Positions 53,080-61,325 are shown, counted from the first letter of the stretch. The stretch: DNA of 64,000 bases from Ochrovirga pacifica (GCF_000220525.1 NZ_AFPK01000028.1:1-64000), one strand, 5' to 3'. Program-made: numbers and translations. The notes: generated from the letters alone by a model not told the origin.

Positions 53080-53594
53080 TATTTGTCAAAATCAACATCG
53101 TCTAAACTGTCAAACTCATCAAAATCATTATCAAAATCATCGTCATCTAAGTTAAAATCATCGTCGTCATTTTTTTGAGCGGTAAATTCTTTTACCGGGG
53201 CTTCATCTGGTGTTTCACCTACTGATAAAATCAATTTAGGCAATTCAGTATCGGTGCTAGGGCTTACCTCAATCAACTCACAAAAAAACGTCCACATGTT
53301 TAAATAATCGTACACGTAAATTAGTTTTTCACCAACATCTTCTATATTTTGTTTTAGTGTGGTGTTGGACATAGACAGAGCATCAGGATCTTCGTCCATA
53401 GAAAATAGGGGGATTTCTTCACCCTGATTCCATTCATCATCAGATCTATAAAAAGAGGCCATTTCTTGACCATTAAATCCAAAAACTTTTGCAATAAGTA
53501 AGTGAAACGTTTCTAATGTATCGTTTGCATCTACTAATAAAGTTCTAATTACATCTTTTTCAGTGTCTAAAATGACTCTTATTTTATATACCAT
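53076..53594 (-). CDS. pRiA4b ORF-3-like (IS1096 TnpR-type) protein with acidic tail
   Basis: A 172-aa cytosolic protein. Residues of about 1-130 match the plasmid pRiA4b ORF-3-like fold, known from mobile-element passenger genes, including the ETFHLLIAKVFGFNG helix and the LIYVYDYLNMW strand. The last 30 residues are almost all Asp, Glu and Phe (NLDDDDFDNDFDEF). No transposase or inverted ends flank it, so it is a resident gene. The function is unknown. It has its own -7 box (53616-53623). Confidence 0.82.
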   Translation of the reverse strand: MVYKIRVILDTEKDVIRTLLVDANDTLETFHLLIAKVFGFNGQEMASFYRSDDEWNQGEEIPLFSMDEDPDALSMSNTTLKQNIEDVGEKLIYVYDYLNMWTFFCELIEVSPSTDTELPKLILSVGETPDEAPVKEFTAQKNDDDDFNLDDDDFDNDFDEFDSLDDVDFDKY

Positions 53595-53615
53595 ATAAAT
53601 TACGACTTTGTGTCA

Positions 53616-53623
53616 CAAAAGTA
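53616..53623 (-). promoter_or_regulatory. -7 box of the pRiA4b-like gene
   Basis: It reads TACTTTTG on the minus strand, 21 bases before the ATG. Confidence 0.5.
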
Positions 53624-53644
53624 GGTATAAAACTCAATATTACT

Positions 53645-53652
53645 TAATTTTG
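53645..53652 (+). promoter_or_regulatory. -7 box of the thioesterase-menF pair
   Basis: TAATTTTG fits TAnnTTTG, 22 bases before the thioesterase ATG. Confidence 0.5.
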
Positions 53653-53674
53653 CTAGGATTAAAATTACAATTTC

Positions 53675-54091
53675 ATGGATTTTAAAAAAGCTTTGCAACA
53701 AGTTAATGCATTTAGTAAAAATACCTTAATGGAGACTTTAGAGATAGAGTATACAGATATAGGAGAAAACTTTTTGGTGGCTACTATGCCTGTTAGTAGT
53801 AAAGTACATCAGCCCATGGGATTATTACACGGGGGAGCAACGGTAGCTTTGGCTGAAAGTGTAGGAAGTGCAGCATCTTTTTTATTTGTAAATCCAGAAG
53901 AATTTATTGTAAAGGGTATTGAAATTTCTGCCAATCATCTTAAAAGTAAAAAGAAGGGATTGGTAACTGCAAAAGCAATTAATTTACACAAAGGAAAAAC
54001 CACACACTTGTGGCAGGTAGAAATTAGAGATGAGGAAGGTGCAATGATTTCTATATGTAAAATAACCAATATTGTACTTCCTAAAAAATAA
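53675..54091 (+). CDS. Hotdog-fold thioesterase (PaaI/DHNA-CoA hydrolase-like)
   Basis: A 138-aa acyl-CoA thioesterase. The hotdog helix carries MGLLHGGATVALAES, with HGG and the catalytic acidic residue as in PaaI/MenI proteins. It precedes an isochorismate synthase by 11 bases on the same strand, so hydrolysis of 1,4-dihydroxy-2-naphthoyl-CoA in menaquinone synthesis is the most economical role. A general thioesterase function is not excluded. Confidence 0.85.
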   Translation: MDFKKALQQVNAFSKNTLMETLEIEYTDIGENFLVATMPVSSKVHQPMGLLHGGATVALAESVGSAASFLFVNPEEFIVKGIEISANHLKSKKKGLVTAKAINLHKGKTTHLWQVEIRDEEGAMISICKITNIVLPKK

Positions 54092-54102
54092 GAATACAGA
54101 CA

Positions 54103-55143
54103 TTGAAAATTTTACAAGAAATAACCCAAGCAATTGCGGAAGAAAAGCCTTTTGTTAGTTATAGAAACCCAAACGAAAAACAACTTCATTTATGGGTGCA
54201 AAATTCTAAAGAATTAAAACTATTTACAGATTTTAATCAATCAGGGTTTGTGTTTGCTCCGTTTGATGATGCACAAACCGCTTATCTCTTGTTTCCGGAC
54301 AAAGTATTTGTTGATACACTTACTTCTGAATCTGTAAAGCCGTTTTCTTCTGTTTCTATAAAAGATAACAAACAAGACAAGCAAAAGCATATAAACTTAG
54401 TTAATAGTGCAATTAAAACTATAAAAACTACCGAGATTTCTAAGGTTGTGGTGTCTAGAAAAGAAACCATAAAGAGAGCTAATTTTAATTGTGTTCAGAG
54501 TTTTAAAAATTTACTAGCCCATTATACCAATGCATACTGTTATGTTTGGTATCATCCCAAGGTTGGACTTTGGATGGGGGCAACACCAGAAACGTTACTC
54601 AAAGTGCATCAACAACAATTTACCACAATGGCTTTGGCTGGTACTTTACCTTATCAAGGTAGTATAAATGCAACTTGGGGAGCAAAAGAGTTAGAAGAAC
54701 AAAAAATGGTAACCGATTATATAGAATCACATTTAAAACCAGTAGTTTCCGATCTATCTTTGTCTGATGTTGAAACTGTAAAGGCAGGAAATTTATTACA
54801 CCTAAGAACCAAAATATCGGGAAGTTTAGACCACTGCAACTCTTTAAAAAATATTGTTGATTTATTGCATCCTACACCAGCAGTTTGCGGATTGCCTAAA
54901 GAGCAGAGCAAAGCATTTATTTTAGCCAACGAAAATTACAATCGCTCTTTTTATACAGGTTATTTGGGAGTGGTAAACTGGAATGCAAAAACAGAACTTT
55001 TTGTAAATCTAAGATGTTTAAACTGGGTCAACAATTTAATTAACTTATACGTAGGAGGTGGAATTACAGCACAAAGTATAGCAGAAAAAGAGTGGGAAGA
55101 AACCCAAGCAAAAAGTCAAGTAATGAAAAAGATTTTAGTTTAG
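54103..55143 (+). CDS. menF: Isochorismate synthase
   Basis: A 346-aa chorismate-utilising enzyme converting chorismate to isochorismate, the entry step to menaquinone. The conserved MGATPETLL, the segment ALAGTLPYQG, the C-terminal HPTPAVCGLPKEQ and GGGITAQSIAEKEWEET are present. The only suitable start is a TTG at 54103; no ATG precedes the conserved region. It is shorter than E. coli MenF, as usual in Bacteroidota. The stop codons of this gene and the convergent minus-strand gene overlap (TTAG, 55140-55143). Confidence 0.9.
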   Translation: MKILQEITQAIAEEKPFVSYRNPNEKQLHLWVQNSKELKLFTDFNQSGFVFAPFDDAQTAYLLFPDKVFVDTLTSESVKPFSSVSIKDNKQDKQKHINLVNSAIKTIKTTEISKVVVSRKETIKRANFNCVQSFKNLLAHYTNAYCYVWYHPKVGLWMGATPETLLKVHQQQFTTMALAGTLPYQGSINATWGAKELEEQKMVTDYIESHLKPVVSDLSLSDVETVKAGNLLHLRTKISGSLDHCNSLKNIVDLLHPTPAVCGLPKEQSKAFILANENYNRSFYTGYLGVVNWNAKTELFVNLRCLNWVNNLINLYVGGGITAQSIAEKEWEETQAKSQVMKKILV

Positions 55144-55595
55144 TTTTGCTGTTTTTTCTTTTTCTTATTGATATGTTCTAATAACTTTTTCTTAAAGTTA
55201 ATCTCGGCCATTTTTAATCGTAAAATTTGCTTAGGGCGGATGATAGTTTTAAGATTTTTACTTAAATCCATTCTAGCCTCAACAAGTTTTAATTCCTTGT
55301 CTAGTATTTGATTTAATAAAACATCCGCTTGTTCTTCGGATAAGTCTTTAAATTTGATGCCTTTTTGCAGTAAATTTCGCTCTTTATTTAGCTTAGAAGT
55401 TTCCGTGCGATATTTGTTGTATACCGGCCAAAACTTTTTAGACTGTTCAGGAGTTAAGGCAATTTTTTCGGTTATGTAGCTTTTTCTTAAGGCATAAATT
55501 TGCTTATAATCAATCTTTTGATTGTTGTTTTTTTGTTGTGAATAACTTAGACTCACTACATGGATTAAGAAAAAGAATAATAGTAGTTTTTTCAT
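55140..55595 (-). CDS. Periplasmic 'sensor of ECF sigma factor' protein
   Basis: A 151-aa exported helical protein with signal peptide (about 1-19) and the motif LTPEQSKKFWPVYNKY, typical of Spy/CpxP-like LTxxQ proteins. It lies 2 bases downstream of the anti-sigma gene and ends in a very basic tail (NKKKKKQQN). By position it would modulate the anti-sigma factor from the periplasm. Confidence 0.78.
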   Translation of the reverse strand: MKKLLLFFFLIHVVSLSYSQQKNNNQKIDYKQIYALRKSYITEKIALTPEQSKKFWPVYNKYRTETSKLNKERNLLQKGIKFKDLSEEQADVLLNQILDKELKLVEARMDLSKNLKTIIRPKQILRLKMAEINFKKKLLEHINKKKKKQQN

Positions 55596-55597
55596 AA

Positions 55598-56065
55598 TTA
55601 AAAATCGAGTACATCTAATTCTTTTGATAATTCTTCTATGTTTACGTAATCACCATTCAAATCGTTTGTAATAGTACTAGAGTCTTCTATTTTTAAAGTG
55701 TTTAGTATTTCATCGTATTCTATAGACTCTTCGTAAGTTAGATAATTAATTACATTTTGGTCTTCTAGTTGTACAGTGTTTTGTTGGTTTTGGTTGTAAA
55801 CAAACAATCCTAATACAAAAGCAGCAGCAATACTAACGTAAGGCATTAGTTGTATTAGCTTGGGTTTTGGTTGTTGAACTTTAAAGTCTTTAAAATAATT
55901 TTTGGGAACAATAAACCCATCACTTTTAGGAAGCTGATTTTCTGTTTTAGCAACAGATAATTTATCAGCAAAATTATCAAAGTAATTGTTTGGTGTTTTA
56001 AAAGGATTTTTACCTTTTGTAAAACCTTTTAAGAAATCTTCGCTATGTTGTGTTTCTTTTTCCAT
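55598..56065 (-). CDS. Putative anti-sigma factor
   Basis: A 155-aa single-span membrane protein. The cytosolic part is residues 1-70 with two NYFxxF motifs (PNNYFDNFADKL, PKNYFKDF), the transmembrane helix is about 73-89 (MPYVSIAAAFVLGLFVY), and the rest is an acidic periplasmic segment. It lies between the sigma factor (33-base gap) and the periplasmic sensor protein, the usual place for a membrane anti-sigma factor. Confidence 0.72.
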   Translation of the reverse strand: MEKETQHSEDFLKGFTKGKNPFKTPNNYFDNFADKLSVAKTENQLPKSDGFIVPKNYFKDFKVQQPKPKLIQLMPYVSIAAAFVLGLFVYNQNQQNTVQLEDQNVINYLTYEESIEYDEILNTLKIEDSSTITNDLNGDYVNIEELSKELDVLDF

Positions 56066-56098
56066 CTTGTACTTTAGATGTTTTTTGTGAAAAAAGGT

Positions 56099-56653
56099 TT
56101 AATATTTTTTTATAAAGGCTTCTATTTTTTTTACTGCGTGATGATAAGAGGATTTTAATGCACCTACAGAGGTTTGTAATATTTCGGACATGTCTTCGTA
56201 TTTCATATCATCAAAATATTTCATATTAAAAACCAACTGTTGTTTGTGAGGCAATTCTGCAATGGCTTTTTGTAGTATAATTTGTATGCTATCTCCATCA
56301 AAAAGCTCATCGTCTTGTACAGAGGTTCTTAGTTCTTTTTGATATTCATCAAAAGGCAAGTTAGATTTTTTGGCACTTTTATTTAAAAATGTAATGGCTT
56401 CGTTGGTGGCAATTCTATACATCCATGAATAGAGTTTACTTTCTTCTTTAAAACCCTGAATATTTTTATAAACTTTAATAAATGTATTTTGCAGCACATC
56501 GTCCGTATCTTCGTGATCTATCACAATTTTACGAATGTGCCAATACAACCTTTCTTTGTACAGTGAAACTAGTTTGTCAAATGCTTGAGACTGTTTGTGT
56601 TTGTTTTTAAGGTCTGCTACTAATTGTTGTTCTTCCGTCGTCAATTTTACCAA
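56099..56653 (-). CDS. ECF-type RNA polymerase sigma factor
   Basis: A 184-aa sigma-70 family factor with region 2 (DTDDVLQNTFIKVYKN, SWMYRIATNEAITFL) and region 4 (LPHKQQLVFNMKYFDDMKYEDMSEIL with GALKSSYHHAVKKI). It is read from a TTG at 56653, 7 bases after the upstream gene; no ATG precedes region 2. It directs a small envelope-stress or nutrient regulon with the two downstream genes. I cannot identify its target promoters. Confidence 0.92.
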   Translation of the reverse strand: MVKLTTEEQQLVADLKNKHKQSQAFDKLVSLYKERLYWHIRKIVIDHEDTDDVLQNTFIKVYKNIQGFKEESKLYSWMYRIATNEAITFLNKSAKKSNLPFDEYQKELRTSVQDDELFDGDSIQIILQKAIAELPHKQQLVFNMKYFDDMKYEDMSEILQTSVGALKSSYHHAVKKIEAFIKKY

Positions 56654-56660
56654 GCTCTAT

Positions 56661-58142
56661 CTACCCGTTTATTTGCTTTTTGTAACCAAATAATCCTTTA
56701 AATTTAATTGTTTCTGCAATTCCTTCTGGTAACATATCTTCCCAACCATCTTCGTTGGTACCAATTTTTTTGTATACATCAGGTCCTTGAATGTCCATAT
56801 ACTCTACATTGTAATTAGGAATATCTATTACCTTATTGGTTTGTTTAAAGTATTTGTACAGTTCTTTTACTCTGTGGTTTACTTTTAAGTTATTGCTGTT
56901 TATTATGGTTTTACCGTCTTTATCTAAAATAGGATATAGGTAAATAATTAAGTTGTTAGAAAATAACTTACCTACCCCTTCTAATATATTTCCTTTTAGG
57001 TGATGGTAGTATTTGATATCAAAAATATTCATAATACTATCTACTCCCATAGCAAAACATATTTGCTTGTGGGTAAATTCCCCAAAATAATCAGCTAATT
57101 TATAATATTCCTGAAAGTTTGTAATCATTACCATTTGTCCCAAAGAACACAACAAGTCTGCTCTATCTAAAAAGTCACGCTCATTTATTTGCCCTTCATT
57201 TTTTAGGTTAGATAGGGTAATTTCAAATATGGTACGAGTATTTTTAGGATCTACTTTTGGGTTTTCATGAAAAAGCTTTTTAGATTCTTCATATACATCC
57301 ATATTAATTCTTGTAACAGGTCTAAAACGACCTCTTAAGGCAAGAATATTCTTTTTGTAAAGTTCTTGAGCGGGCAACAAGTTTTTACCACTATCATTAA
57401 ACATCACAGCATTGGTCATGCCATTTTTTACCAATTGTAAGCTCATCAAACGGTTGTCTACATAGGTAAAACGAGGTCCAGAAAAGTTAATCATGTCTAT
57501 TTCTAACTCGTCTTTTTCAATGTTGTCATACAAAGACAAAATTAAGTCTTTAGGATTGTCGTTGTTATAAAAAGCACCATAAATTAAGTTTACACCTAAC
57601 TTTCCTAAGGTTTCTTGTTGTAAAGTAGCATCCGTTTGCTTAAATCGTAAGTGCAAAACAATTTCGTTGTAAGGCTCGTGTGGTGATAATTGGAATTGAA
57701 TTCCTACCCAACCGTGTCCTTTAAACTGTTTGGCAAAGTCAATAGTACACACCGTATTGGCATAACTAAAATACATTTTGTCTGGATGTTTTCTTCTGTC
57801 CAATCTACTTTCGATCAATTGAATTTCATGACGAAGCATTTTCTTTAAACGACTTTCGGTTACATATCGTTTGTCAGACTCCATTCCGTAAATTGCATCA
57901 GAAAAATCTTTGTCATAAGCACTCATAGCTTTGGCAATAGTACCAGAAGAACCTCCTGCTCTAAAAAACTGTCTTACGGTTTCTTGACCTGCTCCTATTT
58001 CTGCAAAAGTCCCGTAAATATTTTTATTTAGGTTGATTTTTAAGGCTTTAGTTTTACTGGTTAAGATGTTTTCTATTTGAATGTCTCCTTTGTGTGATAC
58101 AGGCATGTTGACTTTTTTCTTTGTTCTTCCCAAATATACCAT
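56661..58142 (-). CDS. Conserved 494-aa protein of unknown function
   Basis: No domain I recognise with confidence. There is no signal peptide or membrane segment, so it is cytosolic. Motifs such as GTFAEIGAGQETVRQFFRAG (31-50 region) and FAMGVDSIMNIFDIKYYHHL look like an enzyme rather than a structural protein. Related flavobacterial proteins are, from memory, sometimes labelled TonB-dependent receptor or nicotinate-nucleotide adenylyltransferase; neither label fits the sequence. The ATG at 58142 (MVYLGRTKKKV) is preferred over a TTG at 58163. It lies 7 bases upstream of the sigma factor gene. Confidence 0.7.
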   Translation of the reverse strand: MVYLGRTKKKVNMPVSHKGDIQIENILTSKTKALKINLNKNIYGTFAEIGAGQETVRQFFRAGGSSGTIAKAMSAYDKDFSDAIYGMESDKRYVTESRLKKMLRHEIQLIESRLDRRKHPDKMYFSYANTVCTIDFAKQFKGHGWVGIQFQLSPHEPYNEIVLHLRFKQTDATLQQETLGKLGVNLIYGAFYNNDNPKDLILSLYDNIEKDELEIDMINFSGPRFTYVDNRLMSLQLVKNGMTNAVMFNDSGKNLLPAQELYKKNILALRGRFRPVTRINMDVYEESKKLFHENPKVDPKNTRTIFEITLSNLKNEGQINERDFLDRADLLCSLGQMVMITNFQEYYKLADYFGEFTHKQICFAMGVDSIMNIFDIKYYHHLKGNILEGVGKLFSNNLIIYLYPILDKDGKTIINSNNLKVNHRVKELYKYFKQTNKVIDIPNYNVEYMDIQGPDVYKKIGTNEDGWEDMLPEGIAETIKFKGLFGYKKQING

Positions 58143-58145
58143 TTT

Positions 58146-58179
58146 TTGATTTTTTACTTGCAACGTTTTCGTATTTTTG
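58146..58179 (+). promoter_or_regulatory. Promoter of the MBL-fold hydrolase gene
   Basis: TTG (58146-58148), a 23-base spacer, and TATTTTTG (58172-58179) match the -33/-7 pattern, 18 bases before the ATG. Confidence 0.6.
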
Positions 58180-58196
58180 ATTAAGAAATTAATCGG

Positions 58197-58961
58197 ATGA
58201 AAATAACTTTTTTAGGTACAGGTGCTTCTCAAGGAATCCCAATGTTGCTGTCGGATGAGCCTGTAAATCACTCAACAGATTCTAAAGACAAAAGAACGCG
58301 ATCTTCTGTGTTAATTCAATGGAATAATTTTTCGGTTTTGGTAGATTGTGGAGGAGATTTTAGATACCAAATGTTGGCCAACAATGTACAACATATTGAT
58401 GCTATTTTGTTTACTCATGAGCATTCAGATCACATAGCAGGTTTGGATGATATCCGTCCTTTTTGTTACAAAATAGGACCCATGCCAATTTACGGAATGA
58501 AAAGAGTGATAGATGTATTGTCCGAACGCTATCAATATATTTTTGAGATAGAAAATAGGTATCCAGGAGCGGCAGCTGTAAATCCTTTTGTGGTTAATGA
58601 ATATCCGTTTGAACTAGGGGGAAAGAAAATTATTCCTATAAAAGTAAACCATGGAAATTTACCTATTTTAGGATATAGAATTGATAATTTTGCTTACTTA
58701 ACAGATGTAAAAACTATTCCTGAGACAGAGTTTGCAAAATTGCAGAATTTAGAAGTTTTGGTCATTAGTGCTCTAAGAATAGAACCACATCCTACACATT
58801 TAAATTTAAAGGAAGCCATAGCGATGACTGAAAAAATTAGTCCAGAAAAAGCTTATTTTATGCACATAAGTCACAGATTAGGTTTTCATGAAGAAGTTAG
58901 TAAATCATTACCAAATAATATTTATTTATCGTATGATGGATTGAGTTTTGATGTAGGCTGA
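58197..58961 (+). CDS. MBL-fold metallohydrolase (PhnP-like)
   Basis: A 254-aa metallo-beta-lactamase-fold hydrolase. Its metal motif is FTHEHSDHIAGLDD (HxHxDH, about 79-84), with further ligands in YLTDVK and MHISHRLG. The N-terminal FLGTGASQGIP is typical of the PhnP/RNase Z-like cyclic phosphodiesterase branch. The substrate is unknown. It is divergent from the 494-aa gene with a 54-base gap. Confidence 0.88.
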   Translation: MKITFLGTGASQGIPMLLSDEPVNHSTDSKDKRTRSSVLIQWNNFSVLVDCGGDFRYQMLANNVQHIDAILFTHEHSDHIAGLDDIRPFCYKIGPMPIYGMKRVIDVLSERYQYIFEIENRYPGAAAVNPFVVNEYPFELGGKKIIPIKVNHGNLPILGYRIDNFAYLTDVKTIPETEFAKLQNLEVLVISALRIEPHPTHLNLKEAIAMTEKISPEKAYFMHISHRLGFHEEVSKSLPNNIYLSYDGLSFDVG

Positions 58962-59049
58962 TTTTTATATAAAAGCTGATGTTTTAAGAAATTCAAATGA
59001 TTATTTTTATGAAGGTAATTAAATAATCAACTTTTTAAACTAGACAAAT

Positions 59050-59241
59050 ATGAATAAAGTAGTTCTTATCATCTTATCATTTTTTATTCCTCCATTAGCA
59101 GTGTATTTAAAAAGGGGATCCGTAGACAAGCATTTATTTATTAATATAGTTTTATGCTTGTTGGTTTGGGTTCCGGCAATATTACATTCTTTATGGGTTG
59201 TAACTCAAAAAGTAATTTTAAACAAAAAAGAGAGCTACTAA
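59050..59241 (+). CDS. YqaE/Pmp3-family small membrane protein
   Basis: A 63-aa two-helix membrane protein of the Pmp3/YqaE family (UPF0057). IILSFFIPPLAVYLKRG matches the family's FxPPxxVxxxxG core, and the second helix holds LVWVPAILHSLWVV. Members are induced by salt or cold and affect membrane potential. It ends within a bidirectional terminator. Confidence 0.88.
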   Translation: MNKVVLIILSFFIPPLAVYLKRGSVDKHLFINIVLCLLVWVPAILHSLWVVTQKVILNKKESY

Positions 59242-59254
59242 GACTCTCTTTTTT
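59224..59254. terminator. Bidirectional terminator, Pmp3 gene / hydrolase gene
   Basis: AAAAAAGAGAG (59224-59234) and CTCTCTTTTTT (59244-59254) form a perfect 11-bp stem with a 9-base loop. It includes the Pmp3 stop codon and lies 4 bases past the end of the convergent gene. Confidence 0.9.
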
Positions 59255-59257
59255 GTT

Positions 59258-59902
59258 TTACAAACGTTCTTCAATCCAGTTCTTAAAATCGTAAAAATTG
59301 TTTGGATGCACCCCGTGGCCCACAGGATATTCATTGTATTCGTAATCAATTCCTAAACTAGTCAATAATTCAGGACCTTTTTTAGCCCATTCCACAGGAA
59401 TTACTTGATCTACAGTTCCGTGAGAAACAAAGTAATCAATATTGTTTTTCTTTGGTTCAGAGATTAAAAAATCAGAGTTAAAATAACCACTAAGTGCAAT
59501 CACATGCTGAATTTTTTCAGGAAAAGTAAATGAAAAAGCATAGCTTAAAATGGCTCCTTGACTAAAACCCGTAAAAAAGATATTATTGGTGTCTACGTTG
59601 TACTTTTCAATAATCTCATCCAAGAAAGTATTCAATTTCTGAACTGATGCTTTTCCTTCTACAGGGTCAGAAAATTTGTTTTCATCTGCATCAAACGTAA
59701 TACTATACCAAGCATAACCCCCAAAAGGAAGCGGAGTAGGAGCTTGTACACTTACTACTAAGGCTTGTTCTGGCAATTCAGAAGCAAAAGAGAATAAATC
59801 ATTCATATTGCTTCCGTACCCGTGAATTAATAAAATCAAAGGTGCTTTGTTAGAGGCGATTTTAGGCTCTCTAACTATGTATTCTAAAGATAAATCTGTC
59901 AT
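59258..59902 (-). CDS. Alpha/beta-hydrolase (carboxylesterase/phospholipase family)
   Basis: A 214-aa serine hydrolase of the YpfH/carboxylesterase-2 family. The nucleophile elbow is GFSQGA (about 116-121), with acid Asp in HGTVDQVIPV and the catalytic His in YPVGHGVHP. The oxyanion segment is LIHGYGSN. It probably acts on short acyl esters or lysophospholipids. It lies 8 bases downstream of the dihydroorotase-like gene and is probably co-transcribed. Confidence 0.88.
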   Translation of the reverse strand: MTDLSLEYIVREPKIASNKAPLILLIHGYGSNMNDLFSFASELPEQALVVSVQAPTPLPFGGYAWYSITFDADENKFSDPVEGKASVQKLNTFLDEIIEKYNVDTNNIFFTGFSQGAILSYAFSFTFPEKIQHVIALSGYFNSDFLISEPKKNNIDYFVSHGTVDQVIPVEWAKKGPELLTSLGIDYEYNEYPVGHGVHPNNFYDFKNWIEERL

Positions 59903-59910
59903 AATGTTGA

Positions 59911-61167
59911 TTAAGCAAGTGTTAAAATACCATTGTTGTAAGTACCATAAACTTTTCCTTGGGTAGACTTTCCTAGGTAAGCACTGTTTTTAGAAGTTGA
60001 TAAGATAGCATCTTCTGTAAAAGTACCAGTTCCTTTTGTAGAGAATAAACTTAAGTTGGCTTTATTTCCTGTTTTGATGTAGGAAGGTTTTAAGCCAAAT
60101 ACCTGCAAAGGTCGATCTACAATTGTAGAAATTAACGTTTCTAAGCCCAATACTGGTAACAGACTTACAAACAAACTTTCCAAACCAATACTTCCGTCTT
60201 TAGCATGTGCAAATTCAATTTTCTTATGCTCTATGTCAATAGGGTCATGGTCAGAGGTCACAAAATCAATCGTTCCGTCTTTAACACCATCTACCAAAGC
60301 ATTTACATCTTGCTGAGTTCGTAAAGGAGGTAATACTTTGTAATTGGCATCAAAAGCAGATAGTTCTTGATCTGTTAAGGTTAAATGGTCTGCACTTACG
60401 CTACATGTAACTTGTAGGCCTTCTTCTTTTGCTTTTCTAATTAAGGCTACAGATTTTGTTGTGCTTATGGTGGGTATGTGTAGTTTTCCTCCTGTATATT
60501 CTAATAAAAATAGGTCTCTGCTTATTTGTAATTCTTCAGCCAATGCAGGAATCCCTTTCAATCCTAATTGCGTACTATTTATACCTTCGTTTACTACACC
60601 TTCTCCAGCAATTTTTTCATTATGTGGATAACTCATCACCAACCCATTAAAGCTTTGGGTGTATTGAAGTGCAATTTTAATTAAGTTATCATTTCTGATG
60701 CCTTTTTTATAATCGTTAAAAGCAATAGCACCTGCTTGTTGCATGTCATACAATTCTGCAATCTCTAGTCCTAAACTTTCTTTGGTTAAACTTCCTATAG
60801 GGTGAATGTTTACAGGGCTTGTAATACTTTGATTTTTTAAAAAGTGTACCAGTGATTTAGAGTCTATAAGAGGAGAACAGTTAGAGTTTAGAGCTACTTG
60901 AGTAAAGCCACTTTTGGCTGCTACTAGCAATCCGTTGGCAATAGTTTCTCTATCTTCATATCCAGGTTCTCCAAAGCTTACACTAGCATCAAACCATCCG
61001 TTAGATATGGTTAAGTTGTCTAATGTAATTTCTTGAAAATTATCAGGGCAAACAATCGAACTAGCAATTTGTTGAATGATGCCATTCTCAATCAATACAT
61101 CTTGTGTTTGATTGTGAAAATCACTTTGTGGATCAAATATAGTAGCAGATTTTAATAAAACATTCAT
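59911..61167 (-). CDS. Dihydroorotase homologue lacking the HxH metal ligands
   Basis: A 418-aa amidohydrolase of the PyrC multifunctional-complex type. The fold is recognisable (NGWFDASVSFGEPGYEDRET, YKVLPPLR, FVTSDHDPI), but where active enzymes have D-x-H-x-H-F-R-E-P-G this protein reads D60-A-S62-V-S64-F-G-E-P-G, so both metal-binding histidines are Ser, and PHHL has become ADHL. It is probably not an active dihydroorotase; inactive DHOase paralogues serve as structural partners of aspartate transcarbamoylase in some bacteria. The ATG at 61167 gives the family start; 61230 would add 21 residues. Confidence 0.82.
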   Translation of the reverse strand: MNVLLKSATIFDPQSDFHNQTQDVLIENGIIQQIASSIVCPDNFQEITLDNLTISNGWFDASVSFGEPGYEDRETIANGLLVAAKSGFTQVALNSNCSPLIDSKSLVHFLKNQSITSPVNIHPIGSLTKESLGLEIAELYDMQQAGAIAFNDYKKGIRNDNLIKIALQYTQSFNGLVMSYPHNEKIAGEGVVNEGINSTQLGLKGIPALAEELQISRDLFLLEYTGGKLHIPTISTTKSVALIRKAKEEGLQVTCSVSADHLTLTDQELSAFDANYKVLPPLRTQQDVNALVDGVKDGTIDFVTSDHDPIDIEHKKIEFAHAKDGSIGLESLFVSLLPVLGLETLISTIVDRPLQVFGLKPSYIKTGNKANLSLFSTKGTGTFTEDAILSTSKNSAYLGKSTQGKVYGTYNNGILTLA

Positions 61168-61296
61168 ACCGAAACTGAGGTGAATAAAATTAGAAATAAA
61201 GGAATAGGAAAATAAACATTTGGGCTCCAATGAGCTGCAAGAGAAAAAGTCGCAAAAAAGGGTTTAGCGTTTTTTATCATTGTTTAAAAAGTTGGT

Positions 61297-61325
61297 CAAA
61301 GATACGTAAAGAAAATCAATTGCAA
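61297..61325 (-). promoter_or_regulatory. Promoter of the dihydroorotase-like gene
   Basis: On the minus strand TTG (61325-61323), an 18-base spacer, and TATCTTTG (61304-61297) match -33/-7. The -33 lies in the last codons of the nucleosidase gene, and the leader to the ATG at 61167 is about 125 bases. Confidence 0.6.

Noticed and set aside
53076-53594. Insertion sequence suggested by the IS1096 passenger-like protein
   Set aside because: No transposase, terminal inverted repeats or target duplication nearby; it has its own promoter box and shares a stop overlap with its neighbour.
61168-61315. Riboswitch or small RNA in the roughly 125-base leader of the dihydroorotase-like gene
   Set aside because: I see no stable stem series or known aptamer motif; only a promoter can be supported.
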